DNA of 64,000 nucleotides from Alphaproteobacteria bacterium Ga0077535 (GCA_001464425.1 LNEK01000027.1:1-64000), one strand, 5' to 3'; shown: positions 18,089-27,773, counted from the stretch's first letter. The notes: generated from the letters alone by a model not told the origin. Numbers and translations are program-made.

Positions 18089-20395
18089 GTGCAACACTTC
18101 ATCAACCGTGCAGCTCTGGAGCGCGCCGTAGAGGAAGTCTTCGCGAGCACGCGCGCACCTTACTACGTAATGGCGCTTTTGGCGTTGGGCGTCAGCGCCA
18201 CTGCCGGCGTCGCGACTGGCGCCATATGGTTTGGCATTGCACTCTTGCTTGATGAAGCGCGCAAGGCGGCGCTCTCCTGGGCCAATGACGCACAGCCGCA
18301 GCACATCAAGCGCGTGCGCCTCGGCCTTGATATCGTCTCAGCGACAAGCTTTGCCGCGGCCCCTGCTATCGTCTGGTACGCGCGTGCGGACCTTGGCGCG
18401 GCGCTGGCGTTGACGTTGCTTTGCGCGCTCGTCGCCAATGCGATGCTCAACGCGCGCCACGGGCGCCTCCACACGCTGATTGCCTGCGCCCCGTATGCGA
18501 TCGTGGGGTTTGCATTCGCGACCGATGTCGTCAGCCTCGAAGCTTTCGGCGCGGCGCTCGCAGCACTGGCCGCCGCTGGTTTTATCGCCATGGCCGCGCT
18601 TCACCATGCGCATCGCAGCTCGCACGCACGAGCCCAGGACGCTGAGTGGATCCGCCAGCTCAATATGACGTTCTCCGACCGCGCCTCCGCTGCCTGGGAG
18701 ATCGACTACGCGAGCAACAGGCTGTTTGGCGCAGATCAACTCGCCGCTCTCGTGGGCCGCCCAGTCACTGTCGAAGATATTATCCAGCATGCCTGCTTTG
18801 CAGCCCCTCAGGATCGCGCGCTTGTACAAGCAGCGTTCGCGCCAACCCCTGGCGCCGTGCGCCGTATCGCCATCGAGCATGCAGTGGTTCGCCCGGACGG
18901 TTCGCGCCTGCGCGTGCGTCACCAGGGTTTCATCCGCACGACAGCCGGCGGCGCGCCGGTACGCCTAACCTGCGTCAGCAGCATCGCCGAAGCCGCTGTG
19001 CAGGCGCCCTCCGTTTCGCCAGGCGCGATCCAGCTCCTCACCACCGCCCTCGCCCATCAGGCGGAGACGCTAAAGACGCTCAGCAACGAGCTTTCGTCGC
19101 CGCTGGATCCAGACACTCTCCCCGCGAACGCGGATCTCGCCACATTGCTGCGCTTGGTGGCGCTGCGCGGCGACGCGATCGAGCGCGGAGTCGATTCACT
19201 CGCGCACGCGCGCCATGCAGCCGAGAGCGCCAACCTCGCCAAATCGCAATTCCTGGCGAACATGAGTCACGAACTGCGCACGCCGCTGAACGCCATCATT
19301 GGCTACGCGGAGATGTTGCAGGAGGACGCGGAGGATAGTGGCGACACCGCTACCGTCCAGGACCTCAACCGCATTCTCACGGCCGCGAAGCACTTGCTGG
19401 CGCTGATCAACGAGATTCTCGATCTCTCCAAGATCGAAGCCGGCCGCATGGAAGCGATCGCCGCGACCTTCGATCCGCACGAAATGCTGGACGATCTGAT
19501 CGAGACAGTGCGTCCGCTCGCCGAGCAGAACGGCAACGCCATCGCGCTCATGGGCGCCGCGCCCGACGGCCTCGCCAACACCGACGCCATGAAGCTGCGC
19601 CAATGCGTCCTGAATTTGCTCTCGAACGCCTCGAAGTTCACACGTGCTGGCAAGATCGATGTCGGCTTCGAGCGCCGTGTCCATAACGGCGTCGAGCAGA
19701 TTTTTATCACCGTACGCGACACCGGCATCGGCATGTCGAGCGAGCATCTGTCGCGGCTCTTTCAGCCCTTCGTGCAAGCCGATCCGAACATCACGCAGCA
19801 ATATGGCGGCACTGGCCTTGGGCTCACTATTACGCGGCGCCTCGCGCAATTGCTTGGCGGCGATGTCACGGTGACGAGCCAGCTCGGCCAAGGTTCGACG
19901 TTCACGCTGCATGTGCCCGCCGATTTCGCGGACGCCTCCAAGGCCATCGGCGCCGCCGCGCAAATCGATGACATTCAGGGCGCCGCAGACGGCCCGCTCG
20001 TCATCGTCATTGAAGATGAGCCTGACGCGCGCGAACTCGCGGCCCGTTCACTGACGCGCGCGGGCTTCTCGGTGCTCGGCGTTGGCGGCGGTGAAGCGGG
20101 CTTGGCTCTCGCCCGCAGCCGCGACCCTGCGTTGGTGCTGCTCGATATCTTCCTGCCCGATCGCTCCGGCTGGCGGGTGCTGCAAAGCCTGAAGCACGAT
20201 CCCAAGACGCAAGATATTCCCGTCGTCGTGCTCTCGGTGAATGAAGATCGGGCGCACGCTATGTCGCTCGGCGCTTGCGAGCATATCGTGAAGCCGGCAG
20301 ATCGCGATCGCCTGGCTGCGACGGTGATGCGCTACGCGCGCAAGCGACCGTCACTCGCTGCGGCGCTCGCGACGCCGATCAAGCAGGTGGGTTAA
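18089..20395 (+). CDS. Hybrid sensor histidine kinase/response regulator
   Basis: A 768-residue membrane kinase. Five or six hydrophobic segments occupy residues 25-175, then a PAS-like region (about 195-300), a HisKA domain with the phospho-accepting His in FLANMSHELRTPLNAIIGYA (near residue 394), a HATPase domain (NLLSNASKF, DTGIGMSSEHLSRLFQPF, GGTGLGLTI) and a C-terminal receiver (VIVIEDEPDARE, phospho-Asp in VLLDIFLPDRSG). Translation starts at GTG 18089. There is no partner regulator beside it, so phosphorelay through a separate HPt is likely. The signal sensed is unknown. Confidence 0.93.
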   Translation: MQHFINRAALERAVEEVFASTRAPYYVMALLALGVSATAGVATGAIWFGIALLLDEARKAALSWANDAQPQHIKRVRLGLDIVSATSFAAAPAIVWYARADLGAALALTLLCALVANAMLNARHGRLHTLIACAPYAIVGFAFATDVVSLEAFGAALAALAAAGFIAMAALHHAHRSSHARAQDAEWIRQLNMTFSDRASAAWEIDYASNRLFGADQLAALVGRPVTVEDIIQHACFAAPQDRALVQAAFAPTPGAVRRIAIEHAVVRPDGSRLRVRHQGFIRTTAGGAPVRLTCVSSIAEAAVQAPSVSPGAIQLLTTALAHQAETLKTLSNELSSPLDPDTLPANADLATLLRLVALRGDAIERGVDSLAHARHAAESANLAKSQFLANMSHELRTPLNAIIGYAEMLQEDAEDSGDTATVQDLNRILTAAKHLLALINEILDLSKIEAGRMEAIAATFDPHEMLDDLIETVRPLAEQNGNAIALMGAAPDGLANTDAMKLRQCVLNLLSNASKFTRAGKIDVGFERRVHNGVEQIFITVRDTGIGMSSEHLSRLFQPFVQADPNITQQYGGTGLGLTITRRLAQLLGGDVTVTSQLGQGSTFTLHVPADFADASKAIGAAAQIDDIQGAADGPLVIVIEDEPDARELAARSLTRAGFSVLGVGGGEAGLALARSRDPALVLLDIFLPDRSGWRVLQSLKHDPKTQDIPVVVLSVNEDRAHAMSLGACEHIVKPADRDRLAATVMRYARKRPSLAAALATPIKQVG

Positions 20396-21820
20396 TCACC
20401 GCGCCGCGTGCGCGGCCAGCACGCGCGCGACGACTTCCGTAACGCGCTTGCCGGTTGGGATGTGCAGAAACTCGTTCGGGCCGTGCGCGTTTGAGTGTGG
20501 ACCGAGCACGCCGGTCACCACGAATTGCGCTCGTGGAAATTTCTCTCCCAGCATGCCCATAAACGGGATCGAGCCGCCTTCGCCCATCATCGCCACTGGC
20601 TTGCCGAACGAGGCATGCGAGGCATCCTCTAGCGCAGCTTCCAACCACGGCGCCGTCGCCGGCGCATTCCAGCCGGAGCCATCCTTCTCGCCAGCGTAGC
20701 TGACTTTCGCGCCATAAGGCGGATCAGTTTCCAAAATGCGCTTCAGCTCCGCGCTCGCTTTCTTCGCATCCGTCGTAGGCGGCACACGCAATGAGAGCTT
20801 TGCTTCGGTAAACGGCCGCAGCACGTTGCCGGCATTCACGGGCTCCGGCGCACCGGCAAAGCCGGTGATCGAAAGCGCTGGCCGCCAGGTGCGGTTCAGC
20901 ACCAGCTGATCGAGCTCAGCGCCGTTTGGCTTCATGCCGTCAACAAACGGAAACTTGGCATAGACCTGATCGCCCAAAGCTTGCGCTGCGACTTTTGCCT
21001 GATGCTGCCGTTCTTCGGGAATTTTCGCGTTGAAGGCATCGCCTTTAATGGCGCCGGTTTCGATATCTTCCACCCGCGCCAGCAATTGGCGCATCACGCG
21101 AAAGCTCGACGGCACCACGCCCGAAGCATCGCCCGAGTGCACGCCCTCTTCCAGAACATCGACGCGCAATGTGCCGCCGACCATGCCGCGCAGCGATGTC
21201 GTCAACCACAAGCGATCGTAGTCACCGCAGCCGCTGTCGAGACACACAACGAGCGAAACGTCGCCGATGCGCTCGGCCAGCGCGTCCATGTAGAGCGGCA
21301 GATCCGGCGAGCCGCTTTCTTCGCTGGCTTCGATCACCACAACGGCGCGCGCATGCGGAACGCCTTGCTCTTTCAGCGCCAACAGCGCGCCTAGCGCGCC
21401 GAACATCGCGTAGCCATCGTCAGCGCCGCCGCGGCCATAGAGTTTGTCGCCCTCGATGACCGGGATCCATGGCCCCTTGCCTTCGGCCCAACCGGTCATC
21501 TCCGGCTGCTTGTCCAAATGCCCATAGAGCAACACCGTATCGCCATCGCGCGCCGAGCCCGGCACGTCGATGAAAATCAGCGGCGTCCGCCCCGGGAGGC
21601 GCTCTACCGAAAGCGTCGCGCCCAATGCCGGCAGCTTCTGCTCCGCCCAGGCGACGAAGAGTTCGACCGCCTTTTCCATGTGGCCGAGCTTTTCCCAGTT
21701 TGGCTCGAACGACGGCGATTTGTTCGGAATGGCGATGTACTCGACCAAAGTCGGCACGATCTCCGCGTTCCAAATCTCGTCGACGAACTTGCGCAATACG
21801 GGCTGGGACAATTCGGCCAT
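20396..21820 (-). CDS. M20 family metallopeptidase (dipeptidase-like)
   Basis: A 474-residue zinc peptidase. Metal-site motifs are TVLLYGHLDKQPEM (His-x-Asp), YGRGGADDGYAMFGALGAL, VIEASEESGSPDLP (Glu-Glu) and the late GGSIPFMGML and SNAHGPNEFLH. A lid/dimerisation insert lies between about residues 205 and 370. Members hydrolyse dipeptides or N-acyl amino acids; substrate is unknown. It directly abuts the histidine kinase stop with no spacer. Confidence 0.92.
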   Translation of the reverse strand: MAELSQPVLRKFVDEIWNAEIVPTLVEYIAIPNKSPSFEPNWEKLGHMEKAVELFVAWAEQKLPALGATLSVERLPGRTPLIFIDVPGSARDGDTVLLYGHLDKQPEMTGWAEGKGPWIPVIEGDKLYGRGGADDGYAMFGALGALLALKEQGVPHARAVVVIEASEESGSPDLPLYMDALAERIGDVSLVVCLDSGCGDYDRLWLTTSLRGMVGGTLRVDVLEEGVHSGDASGVVPSSFRVMRQLLARVEDIETGAIKGDAFNAKIPEERQHQAKVAAQALGDQVYAKFPFVDGMKPNGAELDQLVLNRTWRPALSITGFAGAPEPVNAGNVLRPFTEAKLSLRVPPTTDAKKASAELKRILETDPPYGAKVSYAGEKDGSGWNAPATAPWLEAALEDASHASFGKPVAMMGEGGSIPFMGMLGEKFPRAQFVVTGVLGPHSNAHGPNEFLHIPTGKRVTEVVARVLAAHAAR

Positions 21821-21908
21821 GGGCGGCTCCTTCTGTCCACATAACTAGCCGGTCCAGCCCCACACTTCCACCGCTGGCGTTGGCGCAAAGGGCCGCATAC
21901 ATAGCGGC

Positions 21909-22673
21909 ATGCATTTGCGGCTGGCGCATAACGATAAGGGCAAACCGGAAGTCTTCCGCTCGTTTCAGGGCGAAGGCCGCGCGATCGGCCGCGTGCGCAC
22001 CTTCATTCGCCTCTCCGGCTGCAACCTGCACTGCGTTTGGTGCGATACCGCCTACACTTGGAACTGGACCGGCTCAGACTTCAGGCACGAGCGTGATGAG
22101 CCAGGCCGCCCCTACAAATTTTCGCCAGCGGCGGAGATGTCGAAGGTTTCGGTTGAAGATGCCGCCGCACTCGTCCGCGCGCTTGGCGAGAGTGAGGGCG
22201 TCGTGCTCACCGGCGGCGAGCCGCTGATGCAGAGCGAAGCGCTGATCGCGCTGATCGATGTTCTGAAGCGCGATCAGCCTGGATTGAAAATCGAAGTGGA
22301 GACCAACGGCACGATCTCGCCGAGCGCCGAACTCGCGCAGCGTGTCGACCTCTTCATGGTCTCCCCCAAGCTCGCGCATTCGGGCAATGCCGCCGCCCTC
22401 GCGCTGCAGCCGGACAAGCTCGCCGCCTTCGCGGCGCTGCCGAGCGCCCACTTCAAGTTCGTCGCCCGCACTGCCGAGGATATCGCGGTGGTTGCAACGC
22501 TGGCTCAAACCCACAACATCCCGGCCTCCCGCATCTATATCATGCCCGAGGGCGTCACCTCCGAGACGCTCATGGCGCGCGGACAGGCCTTGCTCGCCGC
22601 TATCCTCGCCCACGGCTTCAACTTCACAGACCGGCTCCATATCCACCTTTTTGGGGCGCAACGCGGCGTCTAG
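21909..22673 (+). CDS. queE: 7-carboxy-7-deazaguanine synthase
   Basis: This radical-SAM enzyme makes the deazapurine ring precursor of queuosine and archaeosine. The family-specific opening EVFRSFQGEGRAIGRVRTFI is followed by the cluster-binding cysteines in SGCNLHCVWCDTAYTW, and GVVLTGGEPLMQSEAL binds SAM. The length of 254 fits. No queC/queD/queF genes lie beside it. An alternative 'radical-SAM activase' reading is unlikely given the FQGEG motif. Confidence 0.93.
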   Translation: MHLRLAHNDKGKPEVFRSFQGEGRAIGRVRTFIRLSGCNLHCVWCDTAYTWNWTGSDFRHERDEPGRPYKFSPAAEMSKVSVEDAAALVRALGESEGVVLTGGEPLMQSEALIALIDVLKRDQPGLKIEVETNGTISPSAELAQRVDLFMVSPKLAHSGNAAALALQPDKLAAFAALPSAHFKFVARTAEDIAVVATLAQTHNIPASRIYIMPEGVTSETLMARGQALLAAILAHGFNFTDRLHIHLFGAQRGV

Positions 22674-22787
22674 CCCTGTGAGTAACCGCCAAGCCTGCGC
22701 GGCGGCGCTTCCAATACGGTTAAGATGGAATTAAGCCGGGGGTGGGCGGGCCGCTCTAGGTCCAAGACGAGCGGCGCGAGATAGGCT

Positions 22788-24128
22788 TTGAACGCGATGG
22801 ATGACGGAGAAAGCACCCGCTACGAGCGCGCGCGCATCTGCATCGATTTCGGCACTGCTTTGTCGAAAGCGTCGATCTGCCTCGATCCGCTGATGCCGCT
22901 CGAAGTGGGCGTAAAGCCGCTGCCGATTGGCGCCGTTGCGCGCGCAGAGCACCCGCTGCTGACGCCGTCCGTGCTCTATGTCGATCAAGGGCGCATGTAT
23001 TTCGGCCCGGCCGCGCTCGACCATGCGCGCCGCGGCGTCGATAGCGCGCGCGACCCGCTGCTTTCGTTTAAAACGGTGCTCGGCGCTACCGATCCGCAAG
23101 CCGCCTTGGCGCAAAAGCTTCGCCCGTCGATGGACCCAACCGGCACATTCAAAGCGCGCGATGCGCTCGTGCTATATCTCGCGTATCTTGATCAGCTGAT
23201 CCGAGAAGCGATCGATCTGGCGCCTAACATCCCCAACATCGTCGCCAATGCGCGCCGGCGTTACACGAGCCCCGTTTGGCGCCCGGGCAGCGGCGCCGAC
23301 AAAACTTTCGAAGCTATCTTCAACGAAGCCGCCGCCGTGTCGGAGCGGCTCGGCAAGCTCTTTATCGCGCCGGAAGGCATCTCGATCGCGCAATGCAAGG
23401 ATGCGCTCGATCGCGCCGCCGCCCAGCCCGGTAATGGCCGCCTGGAAACCGGCATCTTCGAGCCGCACGCCGCGGCCGCTACCGCACTCGCCTTCACGAA
23501 CGCGCCGACGCGGTATGTCATGGTGTTCGACATGGGCGCCGGCACAGTCGATATCGCCGCGTTCGAGTTCGATGAAAGCACCGAGCCGCCCGCCCTTTCG
23601 GAAGTCAAAGAAGCACGCCAATGCAGCGCTCTGGCCGGCGACGAGATCGACCGCATTCTGGCTGAACTCTACATGCGCAAACGTGGCGGCGAGAAAAGCC
23701 GCGACGATGAACTGAAGCTCAAGCGCACCATCATCCTCGCTATTCGCGATCTGAAGCGCGAACTCTTCACGACCGGCAAGTGCTCACTGAAGACCGGCTG
23801 GATGGCGACCACCATCCGCGCCAATGATCTGATGGAAGACCCGAACTTTCGCACCTATCTCACGGCGCTGCGCGAGACTGTGGCAGCCAGCCTGCAACGC
23901 GTCCTCGCCCGCGCTGAGGCCACCAATGCCGATGTCGTCGATGTGGTTCTCGCAGGCGGCGGCTCGCGGCTGCCGTTTATGGTTGATCTGGTCGTGCAAT
24001 TGCGCGTCGGCCCGCTCTCGCCCGCGAACCCGCTCTATTCCAGCGTCGACGCCTCGCTGCGCGACGCCTTCCCACAAATCGCGATGAGCATCGGCGGCGC
24101 GCTGGTTGAGATGATGCCGGCTCAATAG
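22788..24128 (+). CDS. Hsp70-like ATPase without substrate-binding domain
   Basis: A 446-residue protein of the actin/Hsp70 ATPase fold. It has a phosphate-1 loop ICIDFGTALSKASICL (about residues 16-31), a phosphate-2-type VFDMGAGTVDIAAFEF (about 246-261) and an adenosine motif DVVLAGGGSRLPFMVDLV (about 382-399). It ends soon after the ATPase domain, so the usual peptide-binding half of DnaK is missing. No DnaJ or GrpE partner is adjacent. Related stand-alone ATPases act as assembly or regulatory factors; the role here is unknown. Confidence 0.85.
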   Translation: MNAMDDGESTRYERARICIDFGTALSKASICLDPLMPLEVGVKPLPIGAVARAEHPLLTPSVLYVDQGRMYFGPAALDHARRGVDSARDPLLSFKTVLGATDPQAALAQKLRPSMDPTGTFKARDALVLYLAYLDQLIREAIDLAPNIPNIVANARRRYTSPVWRPGSGADKTFEAIFNEAAAVSERLGKLFIAPEGISIAQCKDALDRAAAQPGNGRLETGIFEPHAAAATALAFTNAPTRYVMVFDMGAGTVDIAAFEFDESTEPPALSEVKEARQCSALAGDEIDRILAELYMRKRGGEKSRDDELKLKRTIILAIRDLKRELFTTGKCSLKTGWMATTIRANDLMEDPNFRTYLTALRETVAASLQRVLARAEATNADVVDVVLAGGGSRLPFMVDLVVQLRVGPLSPANPLYSSVDASLRDAFPQIAMSIGGALVEMMPAQ

Positions 24129-24162
24129 CGCTCTTGGACTGCAGGTTGCCGCCAGGAGGCGT

Positions 24163-24633
24163 TCAGCGCACATTGAACTGTCCGCCAACTCCCTCAACCA
24201 CACTTTCAAGCCCGGTCACAACGGAGTCGATCGCTTGCGTTGCTGGAACTGCTTCACCGGCAAACAAAGACAAACGAAATTTGTGCGGGTCGTAAGCCAC
24301 GGTCGGTCCTATCATACCCGGAGGAGACTGATCGCTAACGTGCTCAGCAAGATTCCGTCCAAACACCCACATATCTGCGCGTCGCATTTCAAAAACGATG
24401 CTCTCCCCCGCCCCTGGCATGATGTGGGCACGCAGATGGAACGTGAATCCGTTGGACTGGGCGTGCGTTTGAAGTCTTTCCAGAAATTGCTCGGATGCGC
24501 CTTCCGGCAAAATTACATCCAGCGTCCGGACGGGCTCCGCTTCTTCGAGCTTCACAAGATCATCGCACCCCGCAAGTGCAAAAAACGCGAAGAAGAGTGT
24601 CGCGCGTCGCGATGGGTTCAGGCCGGCGATCAT
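24163..24633 (-). CDS. Putative lipoprotein, unknown function
   Basis: About 156 residues with a signal sequence ending in the lipobox ALAGC (Cys near residue 23), so it should be lipid-anchored after Lgt/Lsp processing. The mature part has one structured region (LDVILPEGASEQFLERLQTH) without a motif I recognise. The frame is open to a GTG at 24642; ATG 24633 has GGAG at a good distance and is preferred. It converges on the Hsp70-like gene. Confidence 0.7.
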   Translation of the reverse strand: MIAGLNPSRRATLFFAFFALAGCDDLVKLEEAEPVRTLDVILPEGASEQFLERLQTHAQSNGFTFHLRAHIMPGAGESIVFEMRRADMWVFGRNLAEHVSDQSPPGMIGPTVAYDPHKFRLSLFAGEAVPATQAIDSVVTGLESVVEGVGGQFNVR

Positions 24634-24672
24634 CCATGACACTCCAGAAATCGAAACTCTTCAGCTGATGCC

Positions 24673-25647
24673 TCATACATCCCGCGCCAAATCCGGAAAC
24701 ACCTTCGACACCTTGCTCAGCAAATAGTCGCCATACGTGCCGCTCCAGGCGTGCACGTTGGCGCGGTCCCAGCGTTCGCTGCTGTCATCGCCGGCGTGTG
24801 CGTGTTCAGGCAGCGGCACTATCTCAGAATCCCAGCCCGGATCGAAGAAGAATGGAAACGATAGCCGGCTCTTGCCGCTCACATTACGCACGCGATGCGG
24901 CGTCGATTTGTAGAGCCCGCCCGTCAGCCGATCGAGCATATCGCCGATATTGCACACGAGCGCGCCGGGCACAGGCGGCGCCTCGATCCAACCCTGCGGC
25001 GTGCGGACCTGCAGGCCGCCATGCTCGTCCTGCGCCAGCAACGTGAGCAGGCCATAATCGGTGTGCTCCCCGACACCCCAACTTGCGTCGTCGCCCGCCG
25101 GATATTCGAACACCCGAAACAGCAATGTCGGCTGCGCCGTGTAGGTGCGGCGGAAATACTGCGCGTCGAGCCCTAAGCTCAGCGCTACGCCTTCCATGAT
25201 GGCATGCGCGGCTTGCGCGGCTTCATCCATGAAGCGCAGCACTGCGGGCTTTAGCTCCGGCACATGTTCTGGAAACAAGTTCGCGCCATGCAGCGGCAGC
25301 CCCGCCTGTACGCGCACATCATCAGCGCCAAGCTCTTCACCGAAATAGAGCCCCTGCTTTCGATCCGGCGCGCCGGACGTGAGCTCGCCGCCGACCGGGA
25401 AATAGCCGCGCCACGCACGGCCACCGCGCGCCATTGCGATTTCCATCTTGCGCGCCTCCGGCAACGCAAAGAAACGCCGGCTCGCCGCATCGAGCGCCGC
25501 CAACGTATCGGCGCTGATGCCGTGGCCCGATGCATAGAAGAACCCAAGATCGCGGCAGGCGCGGCCAATCTCAGCCGCTGCTTCCGCACCTCCGGTTCCG
25601 CTTCGCAGCGGCGAGACGTCGATTATGGGGAGCTGGGTTTGGTTCAT
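24673..25647 (-). CDS. 2-oxoglutarate/Fe(II)-dependent oxygenase, isopenicillin N synthase family
   Basis: About 324 residues. The N-terminal DIOX_N region begins [12 protein letters not shown] with a [10 protein letters not shown] motif. The core double-stranded helix has the iron ligands His and Asp in [13 protein letters not shown] and the distal His in [12 protein letters not shown], with the 2-oxoglutarate-binding Arg-x-Ser in [13 protein letters not shown]. It probably hydroxylates or oxidises a small molecule; the substrate is unknown. The frame extends 4 codons to TTG 25659, but ATG 25647 is preferred. Confidence 0.9.
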   Translation of the reverse strand: MNQTQLPIIDVSPLRSGTGGAEAAAEIGRACRDLGFFYASGHGISADTLAALDAASRRFFALPEARKMEIAMARGGRAWRGYFPVGGELTSGAPDRKQGLYFGEELGADDVRVQAGLPLHGANLFPEHVPELKPAVLRFMDEAAQAAHAIMEGVALSLGLDAQYFRRTYTAQPTLLFRVFEYPAGDDASWGVGEHTDYGLLTLLAQDEHGGLQVRTPQGWIEAPPVPGALVCNIGDMLDRLTGGLYKSTPHRVRNVSGKSRLSFPFFFDPGWDSEIVPLPEHAHAGDDSSERWDRANVHAWSGTYGDYLLSKVSKVFPDLARDV

Positions 25648-25741
25648 CTGCGTTATCAAGGCGCTCTTTTCGGCATCCGCAAGTGTCGGATCGGCGCGGA
25701 CCCAATCGTCCTCGGTGCGAAGCAGCTTTCAGGAGCGTCCA

Positions 25742-26410
25742 ATGCGTAAAGTGATCACCGCCGCTTTCATCTCGATGGACGGCGTCCTGCAAGCCCCAGG
25801 CGGGCCGACCGAAGATCCGGTCGGCGGGTTTGATAAGGGCGGCTGGGTTGTCCCTTACATCGACGAAGGCTTCGGCGTCGAAGTCGATAATCTCTTCACT
25901 AACCCGTTCGACCTTTTGCTCGGCCGGAAGACGTATGAGATTTTCGCCGCACACTGGCCGTTCGCCGAAGGCGGTGAAGATGACAGCCTCGCCAAATCCT
26001 TCAAGGTCGCGACTAAATACGTCGCCAGCCGCCAAGGTGTCGATCTCACTTGGGACGGCTCAGTCTTACTTCGCGACGGCGCTGCCGATGTCGCAAAACT
26101 GAAAAAACAGGACGGCCCGCCACTGATTACGCAAGGCAGTGGCGATCTCATTCAAACGTTGCTCGCGCATGACCTGATCGACGAGATTAGAACGCTCATT
26201 TTCCCCATAGTACTAGGCAAAGGCAAACGCCTGTTCGAGGCCGGCCTGCCGCCGCTCGCTTTCAAGCTCACGCACAGCACGACCACGCCGGCCGGTGTCA
26301 CAATCGCGCGGTATGTGCGTGCCGGCGCGGTGCAAACCGGCGATTACGCGGTCGAGCCGCCAAACGAACTGGAACGCAAACGCCGCGACCGCATGCAGCG
26401 CGACGGCTGA
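25742..26410 (+). CDS. Dihydrofolate reductase-like protein (RibD C-terminal family)
   Basis: A 222-residue protein of the bacterial DHFR/RibD_C-like family: an early ITAAFISMDGVLQAPGG stretch, LLLGRKTYEIFAAHWP in the NADP-binding part, and VLGKGKRLFEAGLPP near the end. It is not the folA core enzyme; this family is usually annotated as putative pyrimidine or dihydrofolate reductase of unknown substrate. ATG 25742 has an AGGAG ribosome-binding site 7 bases upstream, which decides against the longer open frame. Confidence 0.87.
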   Translation: MRKVITAAFISMDGVLQAPGGPTEDPVGGFDKGGWVVPYIDEGFGVEVDNLFTNPFDLLLGRKTYEIFAAHWPFAEGGEDDSLAKSFKVATKYVASRQGVDLTWDGSVLLRDGAADVAKLKKQDGPPLITQGSGDLIQTLLAHDLIDEIRTLIFPIVLGKGKRLFEAGLPPLAFKLTHSTTTPAGVTIARYVRAGAVQTGDYAVEPPNELERKRRDRMQRDG

Positions 26411-26412
26411 GC

Positions 26413-26631
26413 CTAGAGCGTGAAGCTCGAGAGCTTGGAGCGGAAATCCATCGTTGCGGTCGACCAGCCGTCGGAGATGCGTGACACCTCCGGTGCGATC
26501 TGCTCGTCGTACTGGATTGCCGCCATGGCGAGCACCATGAAGGCGAAACCCGCCAATGCGTTGAAACCGGCGTCCGCGGCGCCGTCAAACCACGCCTTCA
26601 CGCCACTCAGATCGATTGTGTAGCTGAACAT
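26413..26631 (-). CDS. Small single-span membrane protein, unknown
   Basis: About 72 residues with one hydrophobic helix (GFNALAGFAFMVLAMAAI, about residues 22-40) and polar ends. ATG 26631 is preferred over ATG 26643 because GAGG lies 9 bases before it. It converges on the DHFR-like gene with two bases between stops. No family is recognised. Confidence 0.55.
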   Translation of the reverse strand: MFSYTIDLSGVKAWFDGAADAGFNALAGFAFMVLAMAAIQYDEQIAPEVSRISDGWSTATMDFRSKLSSFTL

Positions 26632-26673
26632 TGCGCGCCTCATGGCTAATGCACGCTCATCATTGCGTGCGAA

Positions 26674-26705
26674 GCGTAAACAAGAGCTAACCGAAAGGTT
26701 TACGC
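26674..26705. repeat. Inverted repeat upstream of the small membrane gene
   Basis: GCGTAAAC (26674-26681) and GTTTACGC (26698-26705) are perfect 8-base arms with a 16-base loop. Flanking GCGTGC/GCACGC could extend the stem. It lies between the cupin gene end and the small membrane gene start on the minus strand. With no T-run it is not a standard terminator; an operator or mRNA hairpin is possible. Confidence 0.45.
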
Positions 26706-26738
26706 ACGCGGCTTTTGCAGTCGAATTGCAGTGATGCG

Positions 26739-27086
26739 TTAGCCGTAGCGCACGACGAAGCGCTTCTTCATCGGCGCAATGACACGCCAGACGCCCGTGA
26801 AACCAGGCTCGATCACGAAGCTATCGCCGGTTTCGAAACGCTGCGTTGCGCCGCCGTCGGGGGTGAGTTCGCATATGCCCTCCAGCATATGACAGAACTC
26901 CCACTCCTCGTACGCAACGCGCCAAGCGCCAACATCGGCCGCCCATTCGTCGGCATAGGTCTCGCCCGGCCCCTCATAATCGAGCCGCGTCGCCGTCACC
27001 GGCGCGCCATCAATGAGACGGTCCGGCGCGATCGGCTTCACGTCCGCATCGCCCTGCCCGCGCACCGGATGTAGCTTGCCGCTCAC
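26739..27086 (-). CDS. Cupin domain-containing protein
   Basis: A 115-residue single-domain cupin. The strand pattern EEWEFCHMLEGICEL ... FETGDSFVIEPGFTGVWRV is typical of the DUF861/cupin_3-type proteins that begin with a GKLHPVRGQGDAD-like stretch. GTG 27086 is chosen because it yields that start and interlocks with the stop of the TetR gene (GTGA). Possible metal ligands are few, so it may bind a ligand rather than catalyse. It is cotranscribed with the TetR regulator. Confidence 0.82.
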   Translation of the reverse strand: MSGKLHPVRGQGDADVKPIAPDRLIDGAPVTATRLDYEGPGETYADEWAADVGAWRVAYEEWEFCHMLEGICELTPDGGATQRFETGDSFVIEPGFTGVWRVIAPMKKRFVVRYG

Positions 27087-27688
27087 GCTTGCGGCTCTTC
27101 CTTCGGCTTGGCTTCGAACCCCGCCCAGCGGCCGAACATCTCTTCGGCGCGACGCAAATTCTTGTCGAGCGAGGCCATGGTCTTGGCATAGTCGCCCGCC
27201 TCGTCGCCGCGCCAAGCGGCGCGCGCTTGGCCGATGATGACGCCCAACCCCTGCGCGCGGGCGTTGCCCGTCATCCCATCCGCTTCGAGGCCAGAGAGCG
27301 CTAGCACCCAACGTGCGCAGCGCACGTGTCGTTGGTGCGCGGCGGCTAGTAAGGTCGGATCGCGGTCAGCGCCCTGCTCCATCGCCAACACGGCGGTGCG
27401 GTGCGGCTCCATCGCTTCGAAGCGCCGCATAATGAGATCAAAAAGCCGATCGCGAACACTTTGCCCAGCTGTCAGTTGATCCATGTTGTCGGCGATGGCG
27501 CGATCGAACGCTTCTTCGACACAATCGAGCGCCTCGCCTGGGCTTGCACCATAAAAATCTGCCACGGGCCTAGCCGCAGCATCGGCCAACTTAACCAATG
27601 TTACCTCGCGCCACGCCCCATTTGCGGCGAGCGAAAGCGCCGCACGGGCGAGATCGCGGCGTAATACGGGGTCGTGCAGTGCGGACAT
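27083..27688 (-). CDS. TetR-family transcriptional regulator
   Basis: About 201 residues. The N-terminal helix-turn-helix region is recognisable though divergent (ALSLAANGAWREVTLVKLAD followed by DFYGASPGEALDCVEEAFD), with a helical ligand-binding C-terminal domain that includes RDRLFDLIMRRFEAMEPHR and ends DEAGDYAKTMASLDKNLRR. The frame remains open far upstream on this strand, but that part is antisense to the diiron enzyme gene and is rejected. ATG 27688 gives the normal TetR length. It is divergent from the diiron enzyme pair and is a likely regulator of it. Confidence 0.75.
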   Translation of the reverse strand: MSALHDPVLRRDLARAALSLAANGAWREVTLVKLADAAARPVADFYGASPGEALDCVEEAFDRAIADNMDQLTAGQSVRDRLFDLIMRRFEAMEPHRTAVLAMEQGADRDPTLLAAAHQRHVRCARWVLALSGLEADGMTGNARAQGLGVIIGQARAAWRGDEAGDYAKTMASLDKNLRRAEEMFGRWAGFEAKPKEEPQA

Positions 27689-27773
27689 GAAACCATCGCA
27701 GAACAAGTGAGTTGCGTCCCCGAACAAGCCTGGACCAGAGTGCCTCGTCAAGCAGGGGTGCAGGCTCACCAGC

